A DNA stretch of 51,744 bases from an uncultured Cetobacterium sp. (GTDB taxonomy: Bacteria > Fusobacteriota > Fusobacteriia > Fusobacteriales > Fusobacteriaceae). The position numbers and the translations under genes were made by a program. The notes under the pieces were generated by a model. It worked only from the letters and a program-made list of their open reading frames with translations. It was not told the DNA's origin and searched no databases. This document shows, in pieces, positions 40,448 to 49,731 of the stretch (its first letter is position 1; each line of letters opens with the position of its first letter). The stretch is from contig NZ_CAMQYW010000002.1 in the NCBI RefSeq assembly GCF_947039425.1, forward strand, positions 1 to 51,744, written 5' to 3'.

Positions 40448-42931
40448 ATGGAAAAGAAATTTAAAATTGGAAATGTAACGTGTCAAAGTTGTGTTGCTTT
40501 AATAGAAAAGGTATTAAGTGGAACAGAGGGAATAGAAGAGTCAAAAGTAAATTTAGCAACAGAAGAGTTAACTGTAAAATTTGATGAAAATAAAATAAGT
40601 GAAAAAGAGTTTAAAGAAAAATTGGAAATACTTGGATATAAAGTTGAAGATATGAAGAGCAATCTTAAAGAAGTATTGTTTTCTATATCAGGATTACATT
40701 GTCAAAGTTGTGTTGCAAATGTTGAAAAAATAATAGGAAATCTAGATGGTGTAGAAAATATAAGTGTTAATTTAGCAACAGAAAAGGGAAAAGTTGAATA
40801 CGATTCTAGTAAAATAAAATTATCAGAGATTTTTTTAAGTATTGAACCTTCTGGATTTAAAGGTGAAAGAATAACAGAAGCTGTAATTGACGAAAGAGAA
40901 GAAAGAAAAAAAATAGAATTAAAAAGAGAGTTTAATGAATTTTTAACAGCAATAGTTTTCGGAGTGATAATATTTTATATTTCAATGGGAAGTATGATGG
41001 GATTACCAATTCCAACATTCATGCATTATGATACAAATCCTAAAACTTTTGCAATTGTTCAACTTATTTTATCAATTCCAGTAATTTATGTTGGAAGAAG
41101 ATTTTATACTGTGGGATTTCAAAAATTAAAAATGAAATCTCCTAGTATGGATTCTTTAATCGCTTTAGGAACTGGAGCAGCTTTTGCCTATAGTTTATAT
41201 AGTACTTTTGAAATTTTCCAAGGACATTTAGAGTTTGTTCATAATTTGTACTATGAATCAGGTGTTGTAATAATAGCTTTAATTTCATTGGGAAAATATT
41301 TAGAAAAGGTGAGTAAAGGGAAAACCTCTGAAGCTATAAAGAAATTAATGAATTTACAAAGTAAAAGAGCTAATTTGTATAGAGGAACTAAAATAGTAAC
41401 TGTGGATATAGAGGAAATTGAAAAAGGTGATGTTTTACTAATAAAACCTGGAGAGTCTGTACCAACAGATGGTGAAGTAGTTGATGGAATATCAAATATT
41501 GATGAATCTATGTTAACAGGAGAAAGTATTCCAATTAAAAAAATAATTGGATCAAAGGTTTATGGTGCTACAATTAATGGAACAGGTAGTTTAAAAGTAA
41601 AAGTTACAGAAACTGGAGAGAATACAACAATTTCTAAAATAATAAAATTAGTGGAGGATGCACAAGGAACAAAAGCACCAATAGCTCATTTAGCTGATGT
41701 AATATCAGGATATTTTGTACCTGTGGTAATAGGAATTGCTATTTTAGCAAGTGTATTGTGGTATTTAGTTGGAAAATTTGGAATATATTCATTAGATTCA
41801 GAACCAAGTGTATTTGCATTAAAAATATTAATTTCTGTTTTAGTAATTGCCTGTCCTTGTTCTTTAGGACTTGCAACACCAACAGCAATAATGGTTGGAA
41901 CTGGAAGAGGAGCAGAACTAGGAATTCTTATAAAATCTGGTGAAGCTTTGGAAAAAGCATATAAAGTGGATACTGTAATTTTTGATAAAACAGGGACAAT
42001 AACAGCAGGAAAACCAACAGTAACAAATATAAAAAGTGTAAAATTACAAGAAGATATTATTATAAAAGTAGTTGCTAGTTTAGAACAAAATTCAGAACAT
42101 CCTTTAGGAGAAGCAGTTTTAAGAGAGGCAAATATAAGAAAACTTGATTTGTATACTGTGAGAGATTTCACTTCTAAAACAGGAAAGGGAATAGTAGGAG
42201 TGCTTGAAAATACACCAGTTGGAGATGTTGAAGTTATTGTAGGAAATAAAAAAATAATGGATGAATACAATATTGATATTAGTAATCATCTAGATGAAAG
42301 CATAAAACTTTTTGATGAAGGAAAAACAGTTATTTATTTAGCTACTAAAAAAGGGTATTTAGGTTTAATAGCTATAGCAGATAAAGTAAAAGAAACATCA
42401 AAAGAAACTGTAGAAGAGTTGAAAAAAATAGGAATAGATGTAATAATGTTAACAGGTGATAATGAAAGAACTGCAAAAGCTATAGCAAAAGAGGTTGGAA
42501 TAGAAAAAATTATAGCAGAGGTAAGTCCAAAAGATAAATATCGAAATGTAAAAATGTTACAAGAACAAGGAAAAAAAGTAGCAATGGTAGGAGATGGAAT
42601 TAATGATTCACCAGCTTTAACACAAGCAGATATAGGGATAGCTGTTGGAGGGGGAGCTGATATAGCTTTAGAAAGTGCAGATATTGTTCTTATGAGTAAA
42701 GATGTAAAAGATGTTCCTAAAGCAATTGAACTTAGTAGAGCTACTATGAAAAATATAAAAGAAAATCTATTTTGGGCATTTATTTACAATGGATTAGGAA
42801 TACCTATTGCAGCAGGAATATTGTATCCAATAACAGGACATCTTTTGAATCCTATGATTGCAGGAGGAGCTATGGCTATGAGTTCGGTATCTGTTGTGAC
42901 AAATGCATTGAGACTTAAATGGTTCAAATAG
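40448..42931 (+). CDS. copA: Copper-exporting P1B-type ATPase CopA
   Basis: An 827-aa inner-membrane ATPase that pumps Cu(I) out of the cytoplasm. Two N-terminal HMA domains carry CQSC metal sites (C12/C15 and C85/C88). Eight transmembrane helices include the transport motif CPCSLGLATPT; DKTGT holds the phosphorylated Asp, SEHPLG the HP motif, and GDGINDSPAL the hinge. Both HMA loops read TCQSC/HCQSC instead of the common MTCxxC. csoR follows 10 bp later, so expression should respond to copper. Confidence 0.96.
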   Translation: MEKKFKIGNVTCQSCVALIEKVLSGTEGIEESKVNLATEELTVKFDENKISEKEFKEKLEILGYKVEDMKSNLKEVLFSISGLHCQSCVANVEKIIGNLDGVENISVNLATEKGKVEYDSSKIKLSEIFLSIEPSGFKGERITEAVIDEREERKKIELKREFNEFLTAIVFGVIIFYISMGSMMGLPIPTFMHYDTNPKTFAIVQLILSIPVIYVGRRFYTVGFQKLKMKSPSMDSLIALGTGAAFAYSLYSTFEIFQGHLEFVHNLYYESGVVIIALISLGKYLEKVSKGKTSEAIKKLMNLQSKRANLYRGTKIVTVDIEEIEKGDVLLIKPGESVPTDGEVVDGISNIDESMLTGESIPIKKIIGSKVYGATINGTGSLKVKVTETGENTTISKIIKLVEDAQGTKAPIAHLADVISGYFVPVVIGIAILASVLWYLVGKFGIYSLDSEPSVFALKILISVLVIACPCSLGLATPTAIMVGTGRGAELGILIKSGEALEKAYKVDTVIFDKTGTITAGKPTVTNIKSVKLQEDIIIKVVASLEQNSEHPLGEAVLREANIRKLDLYTVRDFTSKTGKGIVGVLENTPVGDVEVIVGNKKIMDEYNIDISNHLDESIKLFDEGKTVIYLATKKGYLGLIAIADKVKETSKETVEELKKIGIDVIMLTGDNERTAKAIAKEVGIEKIIAEVSPKDKYRNVKMLQEQGKKVAMVGDGINDSPALTQADIGIAVGGGADIALESADIVLMSKDVKDVPKAIELSRATMKNIKENLFWAFIYNGLGIPIAAGILYPITGHLLNPMIAGGAMAMSSVSVVTNALRLKWFK

Positions 42932-42941
42932 AGGAGGAGAT

Positions 42942-43229
42942 ATGGAAGAGAAACAAAAATATGAAATGTGTGCAGATAAAAAAAATTTAATTGTGAGAAT
43001 GAATAGAATAGAGGGACAAATAAGAGGAATAAAAAGAATGATTGAAGAAGAGGAGTATTGTGATGATATTTTAAATCAAATTTCTTCAGCAAAAGCAGCC
43101 CTTGATGGAGTTTCAAAGGTAATACTAGAGAATCATTTAAGGAAGTGTGTTGTATCAGGAATAAAAAACAATGATGAGAACAGAGTAATCGATGAATTGA
43201 TATATACTTTAGGGAAAATGATGAAATAA
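42942..43229 (+). CDS. csoR: Copper-sensing repressor CsoR
   Basis: A 95-aa all-helical DUF156 regulator. The Cu(I) ligand triad is C40, H65 and C69, at exactly the x24/x3 spacing of M. tuberculosis CsoR (C36, H61, C65), in EYCDD and NHLRKC. Cu(I) binding releases it from DNA. It is downstream of and co-transcribed with copA behind GGAGGAG, and is expected to act on the palindrome upstream of copA. Confidence 0.93.
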   Translation: MEEKQKYEMCADKKNLIVRMNRIEGQIRGIKRMIEEEEYCDDILNQISSAKAALDGVSKVILENHLRKCVVSGIKNNDENRVIDELIYTLGKMMK

Positions 43230-43304
43230 AAGTACAAAAATACCTTTAATAAAAATACAAATTATGGTATTATTTAGCTAATATAATGTATTTAGGAGGA
43301 TATA

Positions 43305-44270
43305 ATGAGAAAGATTTTAACTTTTCTAATGTCAATAATGTTAGCAATAGGATTATTTGCAGCAAAACCATTAAAAGTAGGTATTGTTTTGTCAACAGGT
43401 GGATTAGGAGATAAATCATTTAATGATTCAGCTTACAGAGGTTTAGAAGAGGCACATAAAGATTTAGGAATTAAATTTAAATATGTTGAACCAGCTTCAC
43501 CAGCAGAGGATGAAGAGTTTTTAAGAGAGTACGCAGAAGCAGGTTATGATTTAATTATTGCAACAGGATTCCAAATGACACAATCAGCACAAGTTGTTGC
43601 AAAGGATTATCCAGATACAAAATTTGTAATGATTGATGATGTTGTAGATTTACCAAATGTAAAGTCTATAAAGTTTAAAGAGGAAGAGGGATCGTTTTTA
43701 GTAGGAGCAGTAGCAGGAATGATGACTAAAAACAATGCTGTTGGATTTGTTGGGGGAATGGAAAATCCACTAATTAAAAAGTTTGAAGTAGGATTTGAGC
43801 AAGGTGCAGAATATGTTAATCCAAAAGTTAAATTCTATTCTGTATATACAACTGGACCAAATCCATTTAATGACCCAGTTAGAGGAAAAGAAAATGCTAT
43901 TTCTGAAATAAATCAAGGCGCAGATGTTCTTTATCATGCAGCTGGTGGAACTGGAATGGGTGTAATAGCAGCAGCGAAAGAAAAAGGTGTATATGCTATA
44001 GGAGTTGATTCTGATCAAGATGGTGTTGCTCCAGGAACTGTTTTAACTTCAATGCTTAAAAATATAGATGTAGCAGTATATGATACTATAAAATCTGTAG
44101 TAGATGGAAATTTCAAACCAGGAGTAGCTGTTTATGGAATTAAAGAGAATGGAGTTGGAACAACAAACTTTGAATATACAAAAGATATAATTGGAAAAGA
44201 AAAAATTGCAAAAATCCAAGAGATAAAAAACAAAATTATTTCAGGTGAAATTGTAGTAAAAGATAAATAA
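43305..44270 (+). CDS. BMP/PnrA-family nucleoside-binding protein (periplasmic)
   Basis: A 321-aa substrate-binding protein of the basic membrane protein/PnrA family, which bind purine nucleosides for ABC uptake. Family motifs: GGLGDKSFNDSAYRGL (about 32-47) and the ATGFQMTQSA segment. A Sec signal peptide (1-20) ends LFAAK without a lipobox cysteine, so it should be soluble in the periplasm, whereas Gram-positive relatives are lipoproteins. No ABC permease or ATPase gene is next to it, but deoB, deoD and cdd follow, supporting a nucleoside substrate. AGGAGG precedes the ATG. Confidence 0.85.
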   Translation: MRKILTFLMSIMLAIGLFAAKPLKVGIVLSTGGLGDKSFNDSAYRGLEEAHKDLGIKFKYVEPASPAEDEEFLREYAEAGYDLIIATGFQMTQSAQVVAKDYPDTKFVMIDDVVDLPNVKSIKFKEEEGSFLVGAVAGMMTKNNAVGFVGGMENPLIKKFEVGFEQGAEYVNPKVKFYSVYTTGPNPFNDPVRGKENAISEINQGADVLYHAAGGTGMGVIAAAKEKGVYAIGVDSDQDGVAPGTVLTSMLKNIDVAVYDTIKSVVDGNFKPGVAVYGIKENGVGTTNFEYTKDIIGKEKIAKIQEIKNKIISGEIVVKDK

Positions 44271-44282
44271 AACAAGCATGGG

Positions 44283-44310
44283 GGCTGATCTTAATATTGA
44301 TCAGCCTTTT
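44283..44310 (+). terminator. Rho-independent terminator after the PnrA-like gene
   Basis: Perfect 8-bp stem GGCTGATC/GATCAGCC with 8-nt loop, then TTTT. The short T run and the immediate start of deoB suggest partial readthrough. Confidence 0.78.
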
Positions 44311-44331
44311 ATTGTCTAAAAAGGAGAAAAT

Positions 44332-45513
44332 ATGGAAAAAATAGAAAGAGTAACATTAATTGTATTAGATAGTGTTGGAGTTGGAGCCTTACCAGATGCT
44401 AAAGAGTTTGGAGATGCAGGAACAAATACAATAGGAAATATAGCCCTTACAACAGGGGGATTAAATTTACCAAATATGGAAAAGATGGGACTTGGAAATA
44501 TTACTGATATATTAGGTGTAGATAAAGAGGAAAATGCAATTGGAGCTTATGGAAAAGCTGAAGAAAAATCAAAGGGAAAAGATACAACAACAGGACATTG
44601 GGAAATAGCCGGTGTTGTTCAAGAAAAAGCTTTTCCAACATATCCTAATGGATTTCCTAAAGAAGTAATAGAAAGATTTGAAAAAGAAACAGGTAGAAAA
44701 GTATTGTGTAACCTTCCATATTCAGGAACAGAAGTTTTAGATGTGTATGGAGAGGAACAATTAGAATCTGGAGCTTGGATAGTTTATACTTCAGCAGATC
44801 CTGTTTTTCAAATAGCAGCTAATGAAGAAGAAGTTTCTTTGAAAGAGTTATATTTGGCTTGTGAGAAAGCTCTAGAAATTTGTTCAGAAATGGCGCCAGT
44901 TGCTAGAGTTATTGCAAGACCATATTTAGGAAGAAAAAAAGGAGAATTTAAAAGAACATCAAATAGACATGACTACTCTGTAAAACCGCCAAAAGAAACA
45001 ATGTTAGATAGAATAAAAAATAGTGGATTAGATGTTATTGCTGTAGGAAAAACAAGTGATATTTTTGCAGGTGTTGGAATAACTGAGTCAAGAGGAACAA
45101 ATAAAGATAATTTAGATGGAATTTTAAAAACTATAGAAGAAGTAAAAAAAGATTCAAAAGGAATTATTTTTACAAATTTAGTTGATTTTGATATGATGTA
45201 TGGACATAGAAGAGATCCTAAGGGATATAAAAATGCTTTGGAGGAGTTCGATTCTTATTTGCCTGAGATTATGGAAAATTTAAAAGAAAATGAAGTTTTA
45301 ATTTTAACAGCAGATCATGGATGTGATCCAACATATAAAGGTAGTGATCACACAAGGGAATATGTTCCAGTATTAGTATATGGTAAAAATTTAAAAGAAA
45401 ATGTAAATTTAGGGACAAAAGTTGGATTCTCAACAATGGCAGCTACAATTGAAGATTTATTGTTAGGAAAAACTAATATATCTGGAAGTTTTATAGAAGA
45501 GCTAAAAAAATAA
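44332..45513 (+). CDS. deoB: Phosphopentomutase
   Basis: Interconverts (deoxy)ribose 1- and 5-phosphate so that salvaged pentose enters central metabolism. The 393-aa alkaline-phosphatase-fold enzyme has LDSVGVGALPDAKEFGDAGT with a metal-binding Asp, GKDTTTGHWE with the phosphorylated Thr, and LTADHGCDP. It lies between the nucleoside-binding protein and deoD genes in a salvage operon. Confidence 0.97.
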   Translation: MEKIERVTLIVLDSVGVGALPDAKEFGDAGTNTIGNIALTTGGLNLPNMEKMGLGNITDILGVDKEENAIGAYGKAEEKSKGKDTTTGHWEIAGVVQEKAFPTYPNGFPKEVIERFEKETGRKVLCNLPYSGTEVLDVYGEEQLESGAWIVYTSADPVFQIAANEEEVSLKELYLACEKALEICSEMAPVARVIARPYLGRKKGEFKRTSNRHDYSVKPPKETMLDRIKNSGLDVIAVGKTSDIFAGVGITESRGTNKDNLDGILKTIEEVKKDSKGIIFTNLVDFDMMYGHRRDPKGYKNALEEFDSYLPEIMENLKENEVLILTADHGCDPTYKGSDHTREYVPVLVYGKNLKENVNLGTKVGFSTMAATIEDLLLGKTNISGSFIEELKK

Positions 45514-45536
45514 AAATAAATACTTAGGAGGCTTAA

Positions 45537-46235
45537 ATGAGCGTACATATTGGTGCAAAAAAAGGTGAAATAGCAGAAACAGTATTATTACCAGGAGATC
45601 CATTGAGAGCAAAATGGATAGCAGAAACATTTTTAGAAGATGTAGTTTGTTATAATGAAGTGAGAGGAATGTATGGTTATACAGGAACTTATAAAGGAAA
45701 AAAAATATCAGTTCAAGGAACAGGAATGGGAGTTCCATCAATTTCAATATATGTAAATGAATTAATAAGAGAATATGATGTTAAAAATTTAATAAGAGTT
45801 GGAACTGCAGGTTCTTATAGAGAAGATATAAAAGTGAGAGATGTAATACTTGCAATGTCAGCTTCAACAACATCAGGAGTAAATAGACTTAGATTTTCAG
45901 GAGCAGATTATGCACCAACAGCAAATTTTGATTTATTTATGAAAGCAGCAGAAGTAGCAAAAAATAAAGGCATAAAAGTAAAAGGTGGAACTGTATTAAC
46001 TTCTGATGAGTTTTATGGTGATAATTTTGAAAGTTATAAAAAATGGGCTGATTTTGGAGTTCTGTGTGTAGAGATGGAAACAGCAGCTTTATATACAATA
46101 GCAGCGAAATATAATGTAAAAGCATTAACTATTTTAACAATTTCAGACTCTTTAGTAACAGGTGAAGAAACAACATCTCAAGAGAGACAAACAACATTAA
46201 AAGAAATGATAGAAATAGCATTAGAGAGTATATAG
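45537..46235 (+). CDS. deoD: Purine-nucleoside phosphorylase, DeoD type
   Basis: Phosphorolyses purine (deoxy)nucleosides to base and pentose 1-phosphate. The 232-aa protein has the trimer/hexamer-type signatures [36 protein letters not shown] and the catalytic Asp in TISDSL. Start ATG follows AGGAGG. It links deoB (pentose) and the purine permease pathway (base). Confidence 0.96.
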   Translation: MSVHIGAKKGEIAETVLLPGDPLRAKWIAETFLEDVVCYNEVRGMYGYTGTYKGKKISVQGTGMGVPSISIYVNELIREYDVKNLIRVGTAGSYREDIKVRDVILAMSASTTSGVNRLRFSGADYAPTANFDLFMKAAEVAKNKGIKVKGGTVLTSDEFYGDNFESYKKWADFGVLCVEMETAALYTIAAKYNVKALTILTISDSLVTGEETTSQERQTTLKEMIEIALESI

Positions 46236-46243
46236 GAGAGGAT

Positions 46244-46642
46244 ATGAAATTAACAAGAGAAGAGATTTTAAAATATATAGATATGGCAATTGAAGTAAGA
46301 GAAAATGCATATACACCATATTCTATGTTTAAAGTAGGAGCAGTTGTAATAGGAGATAATGGAAATGTTGTAAGAGGTGCTAATATAGAAAATGCATCAT
46401 ATGGGTTGTCGAATTGTGCAGAGAGAAGTGCAATATTTTCAGCATTAAGTCAGGGAGTAAAAAAAATTGAAGGGATAGTTGTTGTAGCAGATACAACAGG
46501 TCCAGTAAGTCCATGTGGAGCTTGTAGACAGGTTATAAAAGAGTTTGCTACAGATGATATAACAATTGTACTTGCAAATTTAAATAAAGATTATAAAGTT
46601 ATGACTATGGAAGAGTTATTACCATATGGATTTGAACTTTAA
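46244..46642 (+). CDS. cdd: Cytidine deaminase
   Basis: Deaminates cytidine and deoxycytidine to uridine forms. The 132-aa homotetramer-type enzyme has catalytic NCAERSAIF (Cys ligand and Glu) and PCGACRQ (two Zn-ligand cysteines). It is last in the salvage operon, 8 bp after deoD, before a strong terminator. Confidence 0.97.
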   Translation: MKLTREEILKYIDMAIEVRENAYTPYSMFKVGAVVIGDNGNVVRGANIENASYGLSNCAERSAIFSALSQGVKKIEGIVVVADTTGPVSPCGACRQVIKEFATDDITIVLANLNKDYKVMTMEELLPYGFEL

Positions 46643-46650
46643 AAAAAGTA

Positions 46651-46680
46651 GGATTTAGTTTAAACTAAGTCCTTTTTTTT
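46651..46680 (+). terminator. Rho-independent terminator after cdd
   Basis: Stem GGATTTAGT/ACTAAGTCC (one G-T) around TTAA, then eight T. Confidence 0.92.
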
Positions 46681-46687
46681 ACATTAG

Positions 46688-46716
46688 TTGACAAATAAAC
46701 TAGTATATTTTATTAT
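46688..46716 (+). promoter_or_regulatory. promoter of the GntR-family regulator gene
   Basis: TTGACA (46688-46693), 17-bp spacer, TATTAT (46711-46716). Confidence 0.82.
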
Positions 46717-46727
46717 AGTAATATACT
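46702..46727 (+). promoter_or_regulatory. candidate autoregulatory operator over the -10 box
   Basis: Perfect inverted repeat AGTATATT-N10-AATATACT centred on the TATTAT -10 of the regulator's promoter. The position would let the bound repressor block polymerase. The related palindrome AAGTATACTT overlaps the -10 of the aspA promoter. Confidence 0.55.
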
Positions 46728-46746
46728 GATACATGGAGGATGAATA

Positions 46747-47457
46747 ATGGCAAGAGAAAATAGCAACTCAGCATATGCATATAAAGTTTTAAAAAGAAAT
46801 ATATTTGAATTGAATTTAAAACCAGGAAGTGAGTTAAGTGAAAAATTAATTGGTGAAAAACTAGGAATGAGTAGAACTCCAATTAGAGAAGCTTTAATTT
46901 TATTAAAACATGATAAACTTATAGAGAGTATTCCACAAAAAGGAACTTTTGTAACTAAAATAAGTGCTCAAAAAGTATTAGAAGCTAAAGTTTTAAGAGT
47001 TGCTCTTGAAACAGCTGCTTTTGAAAGAGCTGTAGAAAGAGTTGATGAAGAGTTTATTGAAGATTTAAGAACAAATATAAAAATGCAAAGAGTATATTGT
47101 GATGGAAATAGAAACTATTTAGAGTTTCATAAATTGGATAATGATTTTCATCAAATGATATTTAATAAAGCTGAGATCTCAGGATTGTGGGAATTAGCCA
47201 TGAATGGAACTGGGCAGTATCAAAGAGTAAGAGTTTTAAATGCTAAAAATAAAGTTAGTGATGTGTCTGTTGTAGAAGAACATGAAGAAATACTTTTAGC
47301 CCTTGAGAATAAAGAGATAGATAAGTTAAGAGCAATGCTAGAGCACCATTTAGGAAGAACTTTATTAAAACTAAAAGAACTAGAAGATGAGAATCCAGAG
47401 TATTTTGAAAAGATTGAAGAAATACAAAAAGAAGATTTTTTTATAATGTTAAAATAA
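46747..47457 (+). CDS. GntR-family transcriptional regulator, FCD (FadR-like) subfamily
   Basis: A 236-aa regulator with an N-terminal winged helix (about 10-75, GEKLGMSRTPIREALILL is the recognition segment) and a C-terminal all-helical FCD ligand domain. Metal-ligand-like residues are D and H in HKLDNDFHQMIF and the later EEHEEIL and EHHLGR histidines. FCD ligands are usually small carboxylates. Its target may be aspA, the next gene, given related palindromes in both promoters (inference). Confidence 0.87.
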   Translation: MARENSNSAYAYKVLKRNIFELNLKPGSELSEKLIGEKLGMSRTPIREALILLKHDKLIESIPQKGTFVTKISAQKVLEAKVLRVALETAAFERAVERVDEEFIEDLRTNIKMQRVYCDGNRNYLEFHKLDNDFHQMIFNKAEISGLWELAMNGTGQYQRVRVLNAKNKVSDVSVVEEHEEILLALENKEIDKLRAMLEHHLGRTLLKLKELEDENPEYFEKIEEIQKEDFFIMLK

Positions 47458-47460
47458 AAC

Positions 47461-47489
47461 TTGAACTTTAAAAAAAAATAAAGTATACT
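47461..47489 (+). promoter_or_regulatory. promoter of aspA
   Basis: TTGAAC (47461-47466), 17-bp spacer, TATACT (47484-47489). The palindrome AAGTATACTT (47481-47490) covers the -10. This implies a 5' UTR of about 110 nt, A/T-rich, in which I see no known riboswitch. Confidence 0.65.
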
Positions 47490-47604
47490 TATGAACATAA
47501 AAGATAAAGTGAACTATAAAAGAACGATTTGTTTGTTTTTAAAAAAATAAAAAGTGAAAATTTATTTTCAAAAAGTATATTATTATTTTTAGGGGGATAG
47601 AGAA

Positions 47605-49023
47605 ATGGAAAAATTTAGAATTGAAAGTGATTCAATAGGAAGTTTACAGGTTCCATCAGAAGCATATTATGGAGTACAAACACTAAGAGGAAAAAACAAT
47701 TTTCATATAACAGGATACACTGTAAATACTGATTTTATAAAAGCTTTAGCCTATGTAAAAAAAGCATCAGCAATAGCTAATTTAGAAGCGGGAGTATTAG
47801 AAGAAGATGTAGTGAAAGCTATGGTAACTGCTTCTGAAGAAATTATTTCTGGTAAATTTTTAAATGAATTTATAACAGATGTAATTCAAGGTGGAGCAGG
47901 AACATCTATGAATATGAATATAAATGAAGTTATAGCAAATAGAGCTGGAGAATTATTAGGTGGAGAATTAGGGAAGTATGATAAAGTTCATCCAAATGAT
48001 CATGTAAATTATGGACAATCAACAAATGACGTGATTCCTACAGCAGGAAAATTAGCACTACAAATAATGTCAGAAAGTTTTTTAAAAACTTTAGAAAAAT
48101 TAAACGCAGTTTTAATAGAGAAAAGTATAGAATTCGATGGCGTTATAAAAATGGGAAGAACTCATTTACAAGATGCAGTACCTATTAGATTAGGTCAAGA
48201 ATTTAAAGCTTATGCTCAACCAATATCAAGAGATATTAAGAGAATAAGATTAGCTTTAGATGATTTGAAAACTGTAAATATGGGAGCAACAGCAGTTGGA
48301 ACAGGAATAAATGCAGATACAAAATACGTTGAAGATGTAGTTAGAATATTGTCAGAAGTATCTGGAGTAGAGTTTGTTCAAGCTGAGGATTTAGTGGATG
48401 GTACTAGAAACTTAGATAGTTTTGTATGGTTATCGTCAGCATTAAAAGTTACAGCAGTAAACCTGTCTAAAATGGCAAATGATTTAAGATTAATGGCTTC
48501 TGGTCCAAAAACAGGATTATATGAGATTAATTTACCACAACAGCAACCAGGATCATCAATAATGCCAGGAAAAGTAAACCCTGTTATTCCAGAAGTAATG
48601 AATCAAGTATGTTTTCAAATATTTGGAAATGATCATACAATAACAAAAGCTGCAGAGGCTGGACAGTTAGAATTAAATGTATTTGAACCAGTTTTATTCT
48701 TTAACTTATTCCAATCAATTGAAATTTTAAAAAATGGAGTAAATACTTTAATTGAAAATTGTTTAGTTGGAATAACAGCAAATAAAGAAAGATGTCAGCA
48801 TTTAGTGGATATTAGTGTTGGGACAATAACTGCTTTAAATCCACATATAGGATATAAAAATGCATCAGATATAGCTAAAACTTCAATAAGAACAGGAGTT
48901 CCTGTTGTAGAATTAGTTTTAGAAAGAAAATTGTTAACTAAAGAGGAGTTAGATATTATTTTAAATCCTTTTGAAATGACAAAGCCAGGAATTCCAGGAA
49001 AACAATTAATGAAAAATAGATAA
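47605..49023 (+). CDS. aspA: Aspartate ammonia-lyase (aspartase)
   Basis: Reversibly deaminates aspartate to fumarate and ammonia, linking amino-acid fermentation to fumarate. The 472-aa fumarase/aspartase-superfamily enzyme has GQSTNDVIPTAGK, the His motif GRTHLQDAVP and the flexible signature loop PGSSIMPGKVNPV with the catalytic Ser. The substitution pattern and length favour aspartase over fumarase C. GGGGG precedes the ATG; a bidirectional terminator follows. Confidence 0.94.
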   Translation: MEKFRIESDSIGSLQVPSEAYYGVQTLRGKNNFHITGYTVNTDFIKALAYVKKASAIANLEAGVLEEDVVKAMVTASEEIISGKFLNEFITDVIQGGAGTSMNMNINEVIANRAGELLGGELGKYDKVHPNDHVNYGQSTNDVIPTAGKLALQIMSESFLKTLEKLNAVLIEKSIEFDGVIKMGRTHLQDAVPIRLGQEFKAYAQPISRDIKRIRLALDDLKTVNMGATAVGTGINADTKYVEDVVRILSEVSGVEFVQAEDLVDGTRNLDSFVWLSSALKVTAVNLSKMANDLRLMASGPKTGLYEINLPQQQPGSSIMPGKVNPVIPEVMNQVCFQIFGNDHTITKAAEAGQLELNVFEPVLFFNLFQSIEILKNGVNTLIENCLVGITANKERCQHLVDISVGTITALNPHIGYKNASDIAKTSIRTGVPVVELVLERKLLTKEELDIILNPFEMTKPGIPGKQLMKNR

Positions 49024-49031
49024 AAAAATGA

Positions 49032-49060
49032 GGTTGATCAAAAATGATCAACCCCTTTTT
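49032..49060. terminator. Bidirectional terminator between aspA and bioD
   Basis: Perfect 9-bp stem GGTTGATCA/TGATCAACC with a 4-nt loop; CCTTTTTT follows on the plus strand and TCATTTTTTT on the minus strand. Confidence 0.88.
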
Positions 49061-49731
49061 TATATATTTAAGAATTTATTAATATTATTTGTTTCAATAA
49101 TATCTTGATTATTCTTAATGATAAGATAATTTTCTATTTTACTAGCTTCAAGAACAACACGAATATTATCTTTTTCGTAAAATTCATTAGTATAATTATT
49201 AAAGATAATTCCTTGAATAGGAATATTTTTTTCTTTTAAAAATTCAATAGTTAGCATAGTGTGGTTAATAGCACCAACTTTTGAAGAACAAACTAGAATA
49301 ACAGGAATATCAAGATCCTTTATTAGGTTAAACATATAATATTCGTTTCTTATAATTGGAACATATAATCCACCAGCTGCTTCAACAATGGTAATATCAT
49401 ATATGTTTTTTAAATTAAAAAATTGATTAATAATAACATCCTTTGAAATTGGAATATTTTCTATTTCAGAGGCAAGATGAGGAGATATAGGATTTTCAAA
49501 TAAAAAGCTAGTCATTTCATCTTTTAAATCTATTTTATTAAAATCACATAAAAACTTAGGATCTAAAGGAACAAATTTATTATTTTCTTTATAGCATCCA
49601 GTTTGTAAAGGTTTATAATAACCTATATTTCCAGGAAGTAATGATTTGAATAAAAGAGAAGACACATAAGTTTTTCCAATATCAGTATCAGTTCCTATAA
49701 CAAAGAAACCTTTAGATTTTTTATTTATCAA
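49060..49731 (-). CDS. bioD: Dethiobiotin synthetase
   Basis: ATP-dependent ring closure of diaminopelargonic acid with CO2 to dethiobiotin. The 223-aa P-loop enzyme has FFVIGTDTDIGKTYVS (Walker A) and VEAAGGLYVPI (about 100-110). I start at TTG 49731: AAGGAGGG lies 9 nt upstream inside bioB, giving MINKKSKGFFVIGTD; the ORF-track start at 49761 is inside bioB and lacks a site. It overlaps bioB by 11 nt. The other biotin genes (bioA, bioF) are absent here. Confidence 0.92.
   Translation of the reverse strand: MINKKSKGFFVIGTDTDIGKTYVSSLLFKSLLPGNIGYYKPLQTGCYKENNKFVPLDPKFLCDFNKIDLKDEMTSFLFENPISPHLASEIENIPISKDVIINQFFNLKNIYDITIVEAAGGLYVPIIRNEYYMFNLIKDLDIPVILVCSSKVGAINHTMLTIEFLKEKNIPIQGIIFNNYTNEFYEKDNIRVVLEASKIENYLIIKNNQDIIETNNINKFLNI

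Noticed and set aside
41686-42270. Minus-strand ORF of 194 aa in copA
   Set aside because: It covers the antisense of the CPC and DKTGT region of copA; long only because the complement lacks stops.
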